64,000 bases of DNA, taken from positions 19,227,673 through 19,291,672 of the forward strand of contig OW240918.1 in the NCBI GenBank assembly GCA_933207985.1. Direction: 5' to 3'. The notes beneath the pieces are model-generated. The model made no database searches, was not told the origin of the DNA, and saw nothing but the letters and a program-made list of their open reading frames with translations. How positions within the stretch are numbered: the stretch's first letter is position 1; every line of letters begins with the position of its first letter. The DNA comes from Pelobates cultripes. Taxonomy: Eukaryota > Chordata > Amphibia > Anura > Pelobatidae. The position numbers were made by a program, and so were the translations under genes. Shown one piece after another: positions 49,777 through 61,860 of this stretch.

Positions 49777-50046
49777 AGTCAAAACGCTGTGTTGGCCAAT
49801 CAGCATTTCCTCATAGAGATGAATTGAATCAATGCATCTCTATGGGTAAAGTTCAGTGTCTGCATGCAGAGCATGGAGATGCTGAACATCAGTGCTGCAC
49901 ACCCAGGAAGCACCTCTAGTGGCCGTCTAAGTGACTAATACCCAAAAGGGTATTGTTTACATGAAATTACCTGCTGGGACATACTATACTGACTAGAACA
50001 AATACATTAAGCTGTAGTTGTTCTGGTGACTATAGTGTCCCTTTAA
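49777..50046. mobile_element. T2/Kolobok-type MITE, left end unclear
   Basis: The right end is CTGGTGACTATAGTGTCCCTTTAA-like (last 20 bases TGACTATAGTGTCCCTTTAA), with TTAA at 50043-50046. Internal landmarks shared with the 45499 copy are GCATGGAGATGCTGAA, AGTGCTGCACA and AGGAAGCACCTCTAG. The left boundary is estimated from the loss of similarity. Confidence 0.72.
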
Positions 50047-50113
50047 TGCTTCGGACACCAGGACAACAACATTTAGCTTTAGTTGTTCTTAGATGACAAT
50101 AGCGTCCCTTTAA
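50047..50113. mobile_element. Additional T2-type terminus in tandem
   Basis: Directly after the TTAA of the previous element comes a second, diverged right terminus. It contains GGACACCAGGACAACAAC and ATAGCGTCCCTTTAA, with TTAA at 50110-50113. Confidence 0.7.
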
Positions 50114-50119
50114 ACATAG

Positions 50120-50310
50120 TAAAATGATAATGTAAAAACAGGGTTTGTCCTCCTCCAGTATAATGTGTGCTCCGTATGTGCCTGTACTGAACTGGGTTAT
50201 GTCGTCAATTGAGATTATTTAATATATATATGTAAAAGGAAATGGAACATCATGTGAAAAAAAGAAAAATTAGAAAATGTTTTAGGTAATTTCAATGCGT
50301 TATTCATTTG
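50120..50310. repeat. Unclassified dispersed repeat, copy B
   Basis: The first hundred bases align with 31494-31590 (see that entry). A TATATATA run interrupts it near 50222. Confidence 0.5.
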
Positions 50311-53300
50311 TGTCATTTTAAAGGAAAGTAAATAATGTGGGATAAAAAGCAAATATCAACAAAATAGCATCCCCCTTTCATCGTCCATCATGGGCAATTT
50401 TATCTTAAAAATAAGTTTGTTTGATGTTAGCAACAGAAGATTCATAAAATCATGTTGTTTATATAGTGTGTTACAAAGCATCATTATGATCTTCTCTCTT
50501 CCTAAGATGATGTCACGATATTATACATCTATCATTGAAGGGCAGAGCAATTTTTCTTGCACACTTTACGTACAAGAAAACTGGCTCCCTGCCATATTTC
50601 TGATATTCTTGAGTAATGTTGCATCTAGCAAATTGCCAGACATCTCATGGTGGCATATGTTTTGACTAGTTTATTTCTCTGGAAAATTGATCATCTTCAC
50701 CACTAAATATATGTATTAACTCAAATCTATTCAATTGGAGCTCTGGCTCACACAATGAATACATAAAATTTTGACAAAAGAATATTAATGAGCCTCCGAA
50801 GAACCATTTGACAAAGTAAATCAATACTCTTTTTTGGGGAATACCATGAATCAGACAAAAAAAGGATAATATTTATTCAGGGAAAAACTCTGGCAAGAAC
50901 AGTACTAGCATAATCTTTAATATTCTGCAATAAAATATATAAGATTGAAAGATAACAATAAAAATGTTGTCATAAAATTATAATATATATACACAGTGTA
51001 CTGGATATATAAAAATACTACCAAATCAAGAAACCCTCAGCTAGTAAATAAATTGGCAATTAACCAAAGTTTTCATATGCATTTAAGGTTTTTTTAATGT
51101 ATCTTCCTTATTTTCCAATTTGGTTTTAGGTATTTTTTTTTTTTTTTTGAAACAGATTATGTAATAACAGGGTTATTCTACATATACAAAATATTGTGTA
51201 ACATTGAGAAACTCCTCGTAAAGGGACTCATTTTCCAAACAATGTCCTAAGGGAAGTATAGAGATGGAAAAATAAATACTGTGCCTTCTACCTAAAAGAT
51301 CACGTTTCAATGCCATAGCCTTCAGCATGCTGATTAATTAAACATTATCTTGTCATTATTTGGAGTAGAGAAAAAAGACAGTTGCTAAAATGAACATCTA
51401 ATTTCACAGTTTGGTGACTTGTGATGTGGAGACTCTTTTAAAAATAGGGGATAAACATGAAGAAACACCAACTGCTTTACATTTATTTCACTACACCAGA
51501 TATAGTGGTACAAAACTTGCGTGGACAGATATATTGTCAATCAACCCCATCATGACATATGACCAGCCAAGACCGTGCAATGGGGAAGGAATGTTCCTGA
51601 CTCTTTGTCCTTACACATATATTTTACTCAAAAGAATTATTCTAAAAAGCATTAACCATACACGTTGAATAATATTATGATCTACCGACAAATATTGATC
51701 CCAAGTCAACTGCAGGGGTCATGATGACTTGAGTATGTCTAGGGAATATATCATGTTTAAAAAAGTATTATAGTATGCAAGTCAAAAAAACTATAAGGAC
51801 AAGGAGGATATTGGAACATGCAAAATACTAATGTTTTCATTATCTACAGGGTTATTTTTTAGCAAAATATATTCTTTACAATTTGTAGTTTGTAATTTCC
51901 ATTCATGTTACTTACCTATATAGATACCATTACATATTCATGCTGCGTTGACCGATCATGATATGTGGTCAATCTATCAGTATTAATTCACCTGCTGAAA
52001 TATGGACATACAAATGTATGCTACCAATATGTACTTACGTCATGACACAAAGAAAAATGGCAACTTTAAATAAAATGGATCGATGTTATAGGTGCATACT
52101 CACATGGGTAGCTCTTTACACAGACCCCATAGTTTAATCCTTTATGTTATATAAATCAAATGTTTGTGTGTTAACCACAATAATTAACAAAATTCTATGT
52201 TTGTAACACCTATGCATCTGTATCTACTTTCATTTCAAAACAGAAATTAGCATTATAGAAAAGGATGATTTTATCAGAGACTATAGAACTTATTCTCAGT
52301 AACATTAATTTTCATCCATATAATAAAAAAAGTCAGTTTTATTTGGTTTTCCTACAAGTATTTTCCAATTCAGAAGTGAAAGTTAAGGTTTCCATTAATT
52401 TAGTGCCAGACATCCTTGGAGTTTGGGATACGATGTAGCAGTGTTATATTATCCTAACTCTTCGGGATATTACACTTATGGGATTCATGTCACATGCTAG
52501 TTTTAAATAGACTGAAATGCACCCGGAGATTGTGATCTGAAGTATCTAAACAGTCACACAAAAAAGAGAGCAGGCCATTTGGCAACATAAAGATAATGGT
52601 GGTCGGTCAAAGAAGGAATAGAGCTACAAAATACACTTGACTGGAGTGTCAGAAGAACAAGGATTAATACTTTATGTAATACTTTAAATAGTAATATAAT
52701 AGTATACCCAGTGGTAAATTGTTAAAACATAATGTTTATTAATTGTCTACAAATTAATAAAAAGTAATAAAGATGGTGACAAAATGTAATGTGTTGCTTT
52801 TATTTAAGGGCTATTGTTATGTATAATCTAACAGACAGAGCTGTTGCTACAGCTGAATTACAGAGACCAATCTGACAGTGATTATGTTCACGTTTTTTTC
52901 TATTAGATGTCTTATCATCATTACCACAAAATAGTCATAGGTTTCTTTCTTTTAATCGAAATGGTACAACATTCTAAAGGTCATCAAATCTGTACATAAT
53001 GGACTGCAGTTCGAAACCAACCAATAGTTGGAGCTAATTCAACTAACCAGAGTATGAAATAAATGATATGTGTATTATTGTCAATACTATCAATATAATG
53101 GCAAATCCATTTGGACTCTCAAGCTAAAAAGAATGCTAGGTAACTATCCTATGCCCTCGGGATAAGATCCACAGCTCTAGCAATAGTTAAACTGTTCTAA
53201 ACATCATCATAATGCTAGAACTAAATACTGAAAGATGAACAATATGTTTCTTTAGCAATCAACGCACCCTTGCTCAATGATTTGCTTAGTACACTTCACA

Positions 53301-54214
53301 TTTCACTCTAGAGCCCATTAGCACACTAATACGCCAGAACAAAATTCTTCCACTACATATTTTCATAGTGATTATTTCAACTCAAGTATGAACTGATACA
53401 GGTAATATATGCCTTTGTGTGTTTATATACCATGTGATTATATTTAACACCTGCAAAAGGATTCCAGACACTAAATAAATGCACAATTTTAATACCACAA
53501 AAAGTAGATTTTTAATAAAGATTTTACAGGCCAACAGGAATTAAAAAGTAGATTTTTTTTTGGTTTGCTTCATTGAATTTTTGTGACAAATACTCCATTG
53601 ATCCAGAATGTTCTGTCTATGCATGTTCTATGACACAAAATGCATGCTTAATTTTGGACTATACCCTGTGTCGACTCAGTGGTACACTTAAAGAAAGTGT
53701 GTCCCATGAAAATATTTCAGCAACTGCGGTTATTTAATTCTAATGAATTGCACCTAATTGCTGATCTGTGTTAAAATGAACACAGATGTTTTTGTCTCTC
53801 TATTAATTACATGCTCCAAAGTCAAACATAATGATGCTGTTGGAACACAAACGTTTGGAGTGCTAAAAAATAATTAGCATAAAACACCTGAGTTTATTAT
53901 TATGATCACAATTTGAAACAGTTTATATTACATTATAGAATGTAACCGTAAAAATTTAAAAATAAAGCAATATTAAACATGTAACTTACTAAAATGTCAA
54001 CATTTATATAATATTTTTTGTAGTACAACACAAAGTTTTGACTATTTATTTGAAGGTGTTCATTATTCTTTTGACTCTTCCTTTTAAGAGAGTCTTATCC
54101 ACTACGCTTAGAATTGTGTTTAATCAATGAGTTGTTGCTTTTTTAATTAATTGTGGCAAATGTTCAATTCTGCAATCAAGTCTCCAAACTTTCCAAGCGA
54201 ATAAAGCCTTATTA
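50311..54214. other. AT-rich unique sequence, no gene seen
   Basis: Open frames of 85-91 codons (50390-50665 and 51411-51668) show no motif. The stretch 53690-53870 is flagged in the findings as a possible conserved non-coding block. Confidence 0.5.
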
Positions 54215-54222
54215 CCTTACCC

Positions 54223-55085
54223 CAGTCCTCAAGTACCCGCTAACAGTCCATGTCTTAGGGATAACCAAGTTGTGTCTAAGGTGTTTTTAGAAAAAAGAAA
54301 AAAAAAACACTTTAGACACAACAGGGTTATAACATAAAAAACAGAGAGAAAGGGCACACCTTTAATACAGTTTGTATCAGAAAGAATACACACAATAATA
54401 TATAGTTAAAAGAAGAGAGAAGTAAAAAAATTGAATATTAAAATATTAAAAGTTCAAAATAATAATCCACAGCCAATAGAGTAGATTCTTGTAGATCAAT
54501 GGTGTTTTTTTTTTCAAATGAAGACTTGTATTTTCAGTACGCCATATGTGGAGAGAAATGGAGAGGAGATCCAATAGTGCAGTATGCCAATATATATATA
54601 AATATATATGTAAAATAATATGATGTACTCACAATTTCCAGAGCTAAAATCCAGCTCTGGTATGAAGTGCGTAAAGTGGAATGATCCCCACTCAAGGCTA
54701 TATGGAGTAGTAATTCCCCAGAATAAAAAGAATAAAATATATAGTGCTCACTGAATAACTGGAGTGTAGATAAAAGAGAATATGAAATGTACTCACAATG
54801 TACTGAGCAGACTTCACTGCTCAGATAATAGCGTATGGGTGGTATAATCCCCACCTAGGGATTCTTTGGCGTTCCTTACAATGGTGTAAATCCAAATAGT
54901 CAGGTTAAAGAGGGTTAAAAATTATAAAATGAAATAAAAATAGGAATGTGGCTACAACAAATGTGTTTTGGAGGCCAAAATTCCTTTATTACAATAATAT
55001 AAAATAAATAAAATAAGATTCTAAATGCGTTATCCCTAAATCATGGACTGGTAGGGGGTACTTGAGGACTGGGTTGGGAACCACT
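54223..55085. mobile_element. hAT-type element with nested or expanded centre
   Basis: The left end reads CAGTCCTCAAGTACCCGCTA and the right end, read inward, CAGTGGTTCCCAACCCAGTC then CTCAAGTACCC. Flanking octamers are CCTTACCC (54215-54222) and CCTTAACC (55086-55093), 7 of 8 matching. The left terminus lacks the outer 15 bp of the right one. Near the left a hairpin (GTTGTGTCTAAGGTGTTTTT..ACACTTTAGACACAAC, 54270-54322) lies inside. About 670 bp of unrelated, partly duplicated sequence fills the middle. No transposase was found. Confidence 0.72.
54610..54860. repeat. Diverged tandem duplication inside the hAT-type element
   Basis: ATGTACTCACAATTTCCAGA..GCTCTGG..AATGATCCCCACTCA (54613-54692) recurs as ATGTACTCACAATGTACTGA..ACTGCTC..TATAATCCCCACCTA (54787-54858). 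Each unit contains its own small stem-loop (AGAGC..GCTCT and GAGCAG..CTGCTC). Confidence 0.65.
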
Positions 55086-55093
55086 GCCTTAAC

Positions 55094-55830
55094 CACATGG
55101 AAGTCTCTGAGACTTTTGCCTAAAACCCTTTTATGTCCTATAGGTTTCAAAAGCAAAGTGCTATCTATGTAGGCTTGTTTTCAGGCTAATGAGATTGGTT
55201 TGAATTGTAGTTTTCTTTTATTCTATTTTGTAGTACACCTTTGAAAATGTGGTACAGTACAAAGAGTTATTGAAGATGTAGACAAGCATTTAATAACAAA
55301 AATTCTAATAATAAGATAATAAATTAAATAATTGTAATGCAAAAGCTCAATTAATTATTTGTAGTTTTGTGTAGACCCTTTTTGGTGAATAGAATTGATG
55401 ATGTGCTTGGTGCTTCTGGCATCTTGAAGTGTTAAAACCTTTATAAATTATAAATAGCACTCGTTGTTTTCATGTCACATTTAATATAAAAGAATAAAAC
55501 ACACTCATTGCAAAATGAACTTGAACTCTTCTCCAGGAGCCATCTTAGTAGAGACATTCATCGTGATATAGTTTAGTGATTTTTTGTGACCTTATTTGTA
55601 TTTGGGTTTTTTTTTTGCATTCCCCTCTTTGGTGAAAACTTTTCTTGTTCACTAACTTTATCAAAAAGTATAATTATAAAGGATTTACCTAACAAAAGAA
55701 CAGCGAAGAATTCTAATGGGAAAGGAGTCGATCACCAGACTAACAATGGCCAATAGCAATTTTAAGTTGTGACATGTGTTGGATAGTGTGTCTTCTAACA
55801 CAGAGCTTGTCTCAGAATTAGGAAGAATTA
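55094..55830. other. AT-rich unique sequence, no gene seen
   Basis: Nothing was recognised. Confidence 0.5.
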
Positions 55831-56385
55831 TTAAAGGGACACTATATTCACCAAAACAACTTTAGCTTAATGAAGCAGTTTTGGTGTATAGATCACGTCT
55901 CTGCAGTCTCACTGCTCAATTATCTGCCATTTAGGAGTTAAATCACTTTGTTTATGCATCCCTAGCCACACCTCTATTCATGTGACTTACCCAGCCTTCC
56001 TAAACACTTCATGCAAAGAGTCATCTAATGTTTACACTTTTATTGCAAATTCTGTTTACTTAGAACTTCTTTTCTCCTGCTCTGTTAACAGTTTTCTAGA
56101 TCCTGCAGGAGCTTATTGTGTATAATTAAAGTTAAATTTACAGAGCAGGAGTTGAAAACCTTAAAAACAAGTCACATCTGATTGGAAATTAAACCATTTT
56201 GTTTTCACGCAGGCTGTGTCAGTCATAGCCAGAGGAGGTGCGGCTAGGGCTGTATAAACAGAAACAAAAGTAATTTAAATCCTAAATGGCAGAGAATTGA
56301 GCAGTGAATTTTCATAGGTAAGATCCATACACCAAAACTGCTTCATTAAGCAAAAGTTGTTTTGGTGCTTTTAGTGTCCCTTTAA
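55831..56385. mobile_element. T2/Kolobok-type MITE, complete 555-bp subfamily
   Basis: TTAAAGGGACACTATATTCA begins the element and TTTTAGTGTCCCTTTAA ends it, with TTAA at both boundaries. Long imperfect inverted repeats run inward (ACCAAAACAACTTTAGC..; TCCTGCTCTGTTAAC..ACAGAGCAGGA at about 56073-56147). The internal sequence differs from the copies at 33819 and 45499, so this is a separate subfamily sharing only its ends. There is no coding capacity. Confidence 0.88.
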
Positions 56386-58152
56386 TTACTTCCATTTGCT
56401 GTTACATATCAACAATCTCTTTCATCAGTACCCTCATTCTCTCTAGTTGATCGCCTGTTTTTGAAACACTTCATTTGTGAGTGTCTGATTTTATGTTGAG
56501 GTGTTTTTTTTATATATATTTATTTTTGGCTTGATCCAATGTTGATATTTCAAGCTTACAAATATGTAGAGAATAATACAATAGCCAGATTAAACATTAT
56601 AAGAAACAGTATATATGTTGAGTTTTTTATACCTATAAAATGTAATGCATCATGCAATTAATTGGTTTCTTTGGTAATATCTCCAACTATTTTATGCGAA
56701 TATCAAAAAATGTAAAAAGGAAATAAAATGTAATATTTATATAACAAAAAACAGACATTACTATCACATTTTTATAACATAAGCTAAATAATAGTAACTG
56801 ATGCAGTTTCTATGCAAATGAAAAACAATAAAGGTAGCACATTTGTAACAGCATACACTCATGCAATCTCCATGCAAGCCATAACATGGTCACAAAATAA
56901 ATTATATACCATTTTTCTGAAAATGCAATTTGGGCTTTGAATTTGGTTTTAGGTTCCTAGAGAAATCATATTGCAGAAAGTTGATCTGGGATTTGGCTTC
57001 TGAATTTTGACAGCCAGCTGAGTCCAGGTTTTTTTGTTAAGTAGTTAACCCTCATTACTTTGCATATTATTACAGAACACAAGAGAGTGAATTGCTGTTG
57101 AATTATATGAACATGCAAAAATACATAGCTTTCTATTATGTAAATAACTCTCTGAATTGCAATCGTATTTCTGTTTTAATTCTACAGAGCATCCACATTA
57201 ACAGTCTATTTACCTTTCATTGCATTACCAAGTATAGCTGTCTAATGTGTTTATTAAAAAGATTTGCCAATTTATAAGCACACTATTATATTTTTCTACC
57301 TAATCAACATATTTGTTTTACAGTACTTTAAGAAACGATTTAGGCTGTAATTGAATGTCATGCAGGGATTTTTATGTCTTACTTGGCAGAATGAAAACAC
57401 ATTTAAGATAAGAGGTGCATAGCTATTAAACTAGCCTTCATAATTTAATATTGTAAATATAACAAATGCATTTCTTATTAGAGAAATGTTATCTTTTCAT
57501 CTTGAAACTTTTGAAATTAGGCTTTGTTCTTAATGTCGTACTTTAGAATGGCTAATGGCATTTAATTTTATTATGTACTGAAGAATATAATTCCTTGTGG
57601 AATGTACATGACAACGCATCTGAAAATTAGTACATTTACTGCTCTTAGATATTGTAATAAAAAATGATCCAGTATGTGAAAATCTGGGTTTTATAGCAGT
57701 TTACATCTGATGATGTCTAAAAATTATTTTTTTTCTTTTTAATAGAGACTTTGAGTTACTTTTCACATGTTATCGCATGTTTAGTTTATAACACTGGGCA
57801 TCAATGAAGCAAGATTTCTGAAAGAATATCATACAGAATAGCAGAGAATTTAAACACAGCTACCCTTCCTCAGGCTTAATGGGATTTTTAGATTTTTGCT
57901 CAATAAAATAAATTCTTCTTATGGGAAAACATGGGAACTCTCTTCATGTTTGCCTTAAGGACTCCATCGTAGCGGCTGTTAGGATCTTTGGGTTTTATGC
58001 TGTGAATTTGGGTAGTGGGAATTGCAATTGCCTTTACTAATATTGAGGTATTAAGGTAGTACTGCTTATTTCCAGGCTTGCGATCACACACCTTTTGAAG
58101 TAATGTTTCATGCCACTTAAAACATTTTATTGGTGAGGGTCACCCTCTTCTA
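56386..58152. other. AT-rich unique sequence, no gene seen
   Basis: Nothing was recognised. Confidence 0.5.
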
Positions 58153-58198
58153 AACAAACAAACAAACAAAACAAACAAACAAACAAACAAACAAACAC
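58153..58198. repeat. (AAAC)n microsatellite
   Basis: About eleven AAAC units with one imperfect unit. Confidence 0.95.
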
Positions 58199-58421
58199 AG
58201 TTATGCCTTAATCTCAGAAGGGAGTTATACTATATATTATAATATATTATATATTATATTATACTATATATTAAGCACAGATGAAGTTACAGCAGATATT
58301 CAGTAATTATTTGTTTATTTTTATTTTTAATGCAAGCTTGTTGTGTGCTTTGACACTCAAATATAGTAAGACACCAACTCTTTCAGATGCCAATTAAGTC
58401 AGCAGGTGGGCATGCAAAATA

Positions 58422-58434
58422 AATAAATAAATAA

Positions 58435-58480
<46 letters not shown>
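58422..58480. repeat. (AAAT)n-(AT)n microsatellite
   Basis: Four to five AAAT units run straight into about 20 AT units and end at the first copy of the 40-bp direct repeat. Confidence 0.95.
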
Positions 58481-58482
<2 letters not shown>

Positions 58483-58518
58483 CTCAACAAGTATATATAA
58501 AACACATACCCCTTCACT
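58479..58518 (+). repeat. 40-bp direct repeat, left copy
   Basis: ATCGCTCAACAAGTATATAT followed by AAAACACATACCCCTTCACT. It matches 61542-61581 at 39 of 40 positions and brackets the L1 composite. Confidence 0.9.
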
Positions 58519-58705
58519 TTGGGGATATTTCAGATACAATGTACTCAAAACAAGAAAATGTTGGCATCATAGTGGAGAAGAATCCTGCATTGTGAGGCCA
58601 GTCAGGATGGAGGGTTACTTGTAAATAAGATTAAGGTCATGGAATGGGAGGGAGGGGGGGGGATGAGAATGGAGTTAGCCAAGCGTACAATTCTGAGTAT
58701 ACTCT

Positions 58706-58813
58706 ATGTCTATTAACATAGTTTCTATGAATGTTAGGGGTCTGAATTCACCTCAGAAACGTGGATATCGATATGGACTACTGGAAGAATATAATGTTGA
58801 TACAGCCTTAATT
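58706..58813 (+). pseudogene. L1 ORF2 N-terminus (endonuclease start)
   Basis: Starting at ATG 58706 the frame reads MSINIVSMNVRGLNSPQKR and then a YGLLEEYNVDTAL segment. NVRGLN-P-KR close to the start methionine is the signature of the apurinic endonuclease domain that opens ORF2 of vertebrate L1 elements. The Asn is part of its active site. The family would continue with an LQETH motif, but the sequence switches at about 58813/58814 to the GC-rich repeat. Only about 36 codons remain and the copy is inactive. Confidence 0.75.
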
Positions 58814-59148
58814 GACCCCTTAAGACCAGAGGGCGTACTATTACGCCCTATTTTAGGCAGCTCTAAATGCCGCCGGGCATTATAGTACACCCTCCGGTCT
58901 TTCTATACTTACCTGGTCGCCGGCGATCCCACGCCGGCGATCGCGGTTGGGGGGACTCCCAGGGAGCCCCCCACGGCACGTCCGACCCCCTGGAAGCCCC
59001 CTGGCCATGTGAGAGTGAGGTCCTTGCGAGGACCTCACAATCACATGGCCGGGATAGCTGGCTGCTGTATTGCCAGCAGGGGGGCTGCCTGTAATGACAG
59101 GTGGTCCCCCTGCTGGCTGGAAATAAAATTAAAAAAGTTAAATAAGTG

Positions 59149-59392
<244 letters not shown>

Positions 59393-59865
59393 TATCAAAT
59401 TACACATAGACTGATACTGATTAAATATATATAATTATTGTTCTATCTATATTTATATATAATATAAAAAAAATAAATATGTAAATACGTTAAAAAATAC
59501 AATTAAAAAAATAATTAAAAAAAAATAATTAAAAAATATAAAGATGTGTGTTATTTCGTTCTAACTGTATTGTGATATCAATATATATATTTATATCAAA
59601 ATACACGTAGAATGAAATAATATATATATATCTATATACATAAATATATACGTATATATCACTATATATATATCTATATATAAATGAAAATATTTAAAAA
59701 AAAATTATATATATATATACATACATATTCACATTCGTATATATATACATATATTAATTCTACATATATATTTATATAATATTTTTACATAATTAGGTAT
59801 CTTAATTAATTACAATTAGTGGGACCTGCCTGACAACCCATGCCAAAAGTAAATGGAATTTAATT

Positions 59866-60202
59866 TGCTAGCACTATATTTAACCCTATAACTTTCCAAG
59901 ACACCATAAAACCTGTACATGGGGGGTACTGTTCTACTCGGGAGACTTCGCTGAACACAAATATTAGTGTTTCAAAACAGTAAAATGTATTACAACGATG
60001 ATATCGCCAGTAAAAGAGAAGTTTTTTGCATTTTTCATGCACAAACAGCACTTACACGGACGATATTATTGCTGCGATACTTTTTACTGTTTTGAAACAC
60101 AAATATTTGTGTTCAGCAAAGTCTCCCGAGTACAACAGTACCCCTCATGTACAGGTGTTATGGTGTTTTCAAAAGTTACAGCGTCAAATATAAGGCTTGC
60201 GT
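59866..60202. repeat. 337-bp fold-back, arms about 165 bp
   Basis: The left arm carries CCTGTACATGGGGGGTACTG, CTCGGGAGACTTCGCTGAAC and TGTTTCAAAACAGTAAAA. The right arm carries their complements in mirror order. The arms meet around TTTTTGCATTTTTCATGCAC near 60034 with almost no loop. Mirrored open frames (59860-60051 minus and 59998-60264 plus) encode near-identical peptides for this reason. Confidence 0.92.
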
Positions 60203-60380
60203 TTCATTTTTTTCACATTAAAATTCGCCAGATTGGTTACGTTGCCTTTGAGACCCTATGGTAGCCCAAGAATGAAAATTACCCCTATGATGGCATACCA
60301 TTTGCAATAGTAGACAACCCAAGGTATTGCAAACGGGGTATGTCCAGTCTTTTTTAGTAGCCACTTAGTCACAAACACTG

Positions 60381-61067
60381 ATTTGATCTTTTGCCTAGAG
60401 AAGTTTTTAGTTATCTTAGATTGAAAAACTTTATTTAAAAAAAATCATTGTAACAGACAGTCCTTTGATCGATTATTTAAATAAACACTACAAAAATAAG
60501 ATCACCTCTAGAGTTGCTAATCTCTTTACTCATTTGCAGCCACAGGAAAAAATTCCACCCTGGATTAAATGGGAAAAGGAGATGAATGTTGAATTGAACT
60601 ACAAGGATTGGAAAACAGGCTCATTGCTAGTAAGGAAGAACATGCACAGTATGAATTTAATAGAAACCCATTATAAACTAACACTGTGCTGGTATCTAAC
60701 TCCTGTTAGACTACACAAAATTTACCCTAATTTGTCACAAACGTGTTGGAGATGTGTAGCTAATGATGGCTTCTTTCTACATATTTGGTAGGGTTGCCCT
60801 GAATTAAAAAATACCATCAAGGCCTTACAGATGTTTCTTTTCAACATTCACCTCCTGGGAAATCATATCCAGAACTGCTTAATAGTACATCTATTCTTAG
60901 CAGTTAAAGTTTGTATAGCACGTAGATAGAAATCTTGTGGTGGTTTAATATGGGCAGAGATATTGCAACAAATAGACTACCAATATAGAATGGAAGCAGC
61001 ATTTTCTTTGAGAGCATCTTCAATACGCAAAATATTTGAAGCTATGGGCCCCTTGGAAACATTGTAG
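60381..61067 (+). pseudogene. L1 ORF2 C-terminal region, frameshifted and stopped
   Basis: The frame first reads LLPREVFSYLRLKNFI (from 60388), then shifts, most likely within the A-run at 60437-60444. It continues from about 60450 through PPWIKWEKEMN, ETHYKLTLCWYLTPVRLHK and CWRCVAND to HIW. YK-L-RWYLTP-RL-K followed by a C..C...H...C cluster is the hallmark of the cysteine-rich C-terminus of vertebrate L1 ORF2. In-frame TAG codons at 60789 (replacing the second Trp of the HIWW motif) and 60927 break it. The frame closes at TAG 61065, which may be the native end. The protein is inactive. Confidence 0.8.
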
Positions 61068-61541
61068 AGAGAACAATAATGGTTTAGTTTAGAAGGGATG
61101 TTTGGTTTGACCCCCCCCATCCCCGTCCTGAACCTAGGATGTGTGACGAATGGCTGATAGTTTGGTGTATGTAAGTCTTATACATATTAACACATAATAA
61201 CTCTTAAAGAAATGCTGAATGTACAAATATAAAGATATATGAGTATAAATATATATATACAGCATAAATTGTATCGTTCCTGCACGGAAATGTTAAATTT
61301 TAAAATATGTATGTCAAGTTTTTCACTTACAGAGACACGTTAATGCATATGTATTTATCTATGCTTTTCTATAATTAATTGATTGTAATCAGTATTTATT
61401 TCTGAAAAAGAAGAAAAAGAATATATAAAAAATAATAAATATATATATATATATATTATTTTTTATTTATTTATATATATTTGGTATATATTATATTACT
61501 GAATCACAGAATGACATCAGCCAACAACAGTATATTAGTGG

Positions 61542-61581
61542 ATCGCTCAACAAGTATATATAAAACACATACCCCTCCACT
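61542..61581 (+). repeat. 40-bp direct repeat, right copy
   Basis: Identical to 58479-58518 except for one T-to-C difference near its end. Confidence 0.9.
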
Positions 61582-61860
61582 AGTATATGTGAATAGGTGC
61601 ATGTGTACACATACATATATATGGGTCTATGTATGTGTAGGCACATTGGTATATGTGTAGGTACATGTATTGGTACTTGTGTGTGGATGTATGTGTAGGT
61701 GTGCATGCACATATTTTTGGGCATTTGGTTTAATTTATATGTATATTGTATGTACTTGTGTATAGTGTGTATGTTCTTGTGTATACGTGTACATATGCAC
61801 TACTTGTGTATATGTACATGAGTGTGAGTGTGTACATGTGTCTGTGTATGCTGGATATAG
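61582..61860. repeat. Degenerate GTAT/TG-rich low-complexity DNA
   Basis: Repeated TATGTGTAGGTACATG-like words fill the region. The minus-strand frame across it is His/Thr-rich and artefactual. Confidence 0.75.

Noticed and set aside
49777..50113. tRNA-derived SINE
   Set aside because: No A-box/B-box pair was seen, and the termini are TTAA/TTAAAGG DNA-transposon ends.
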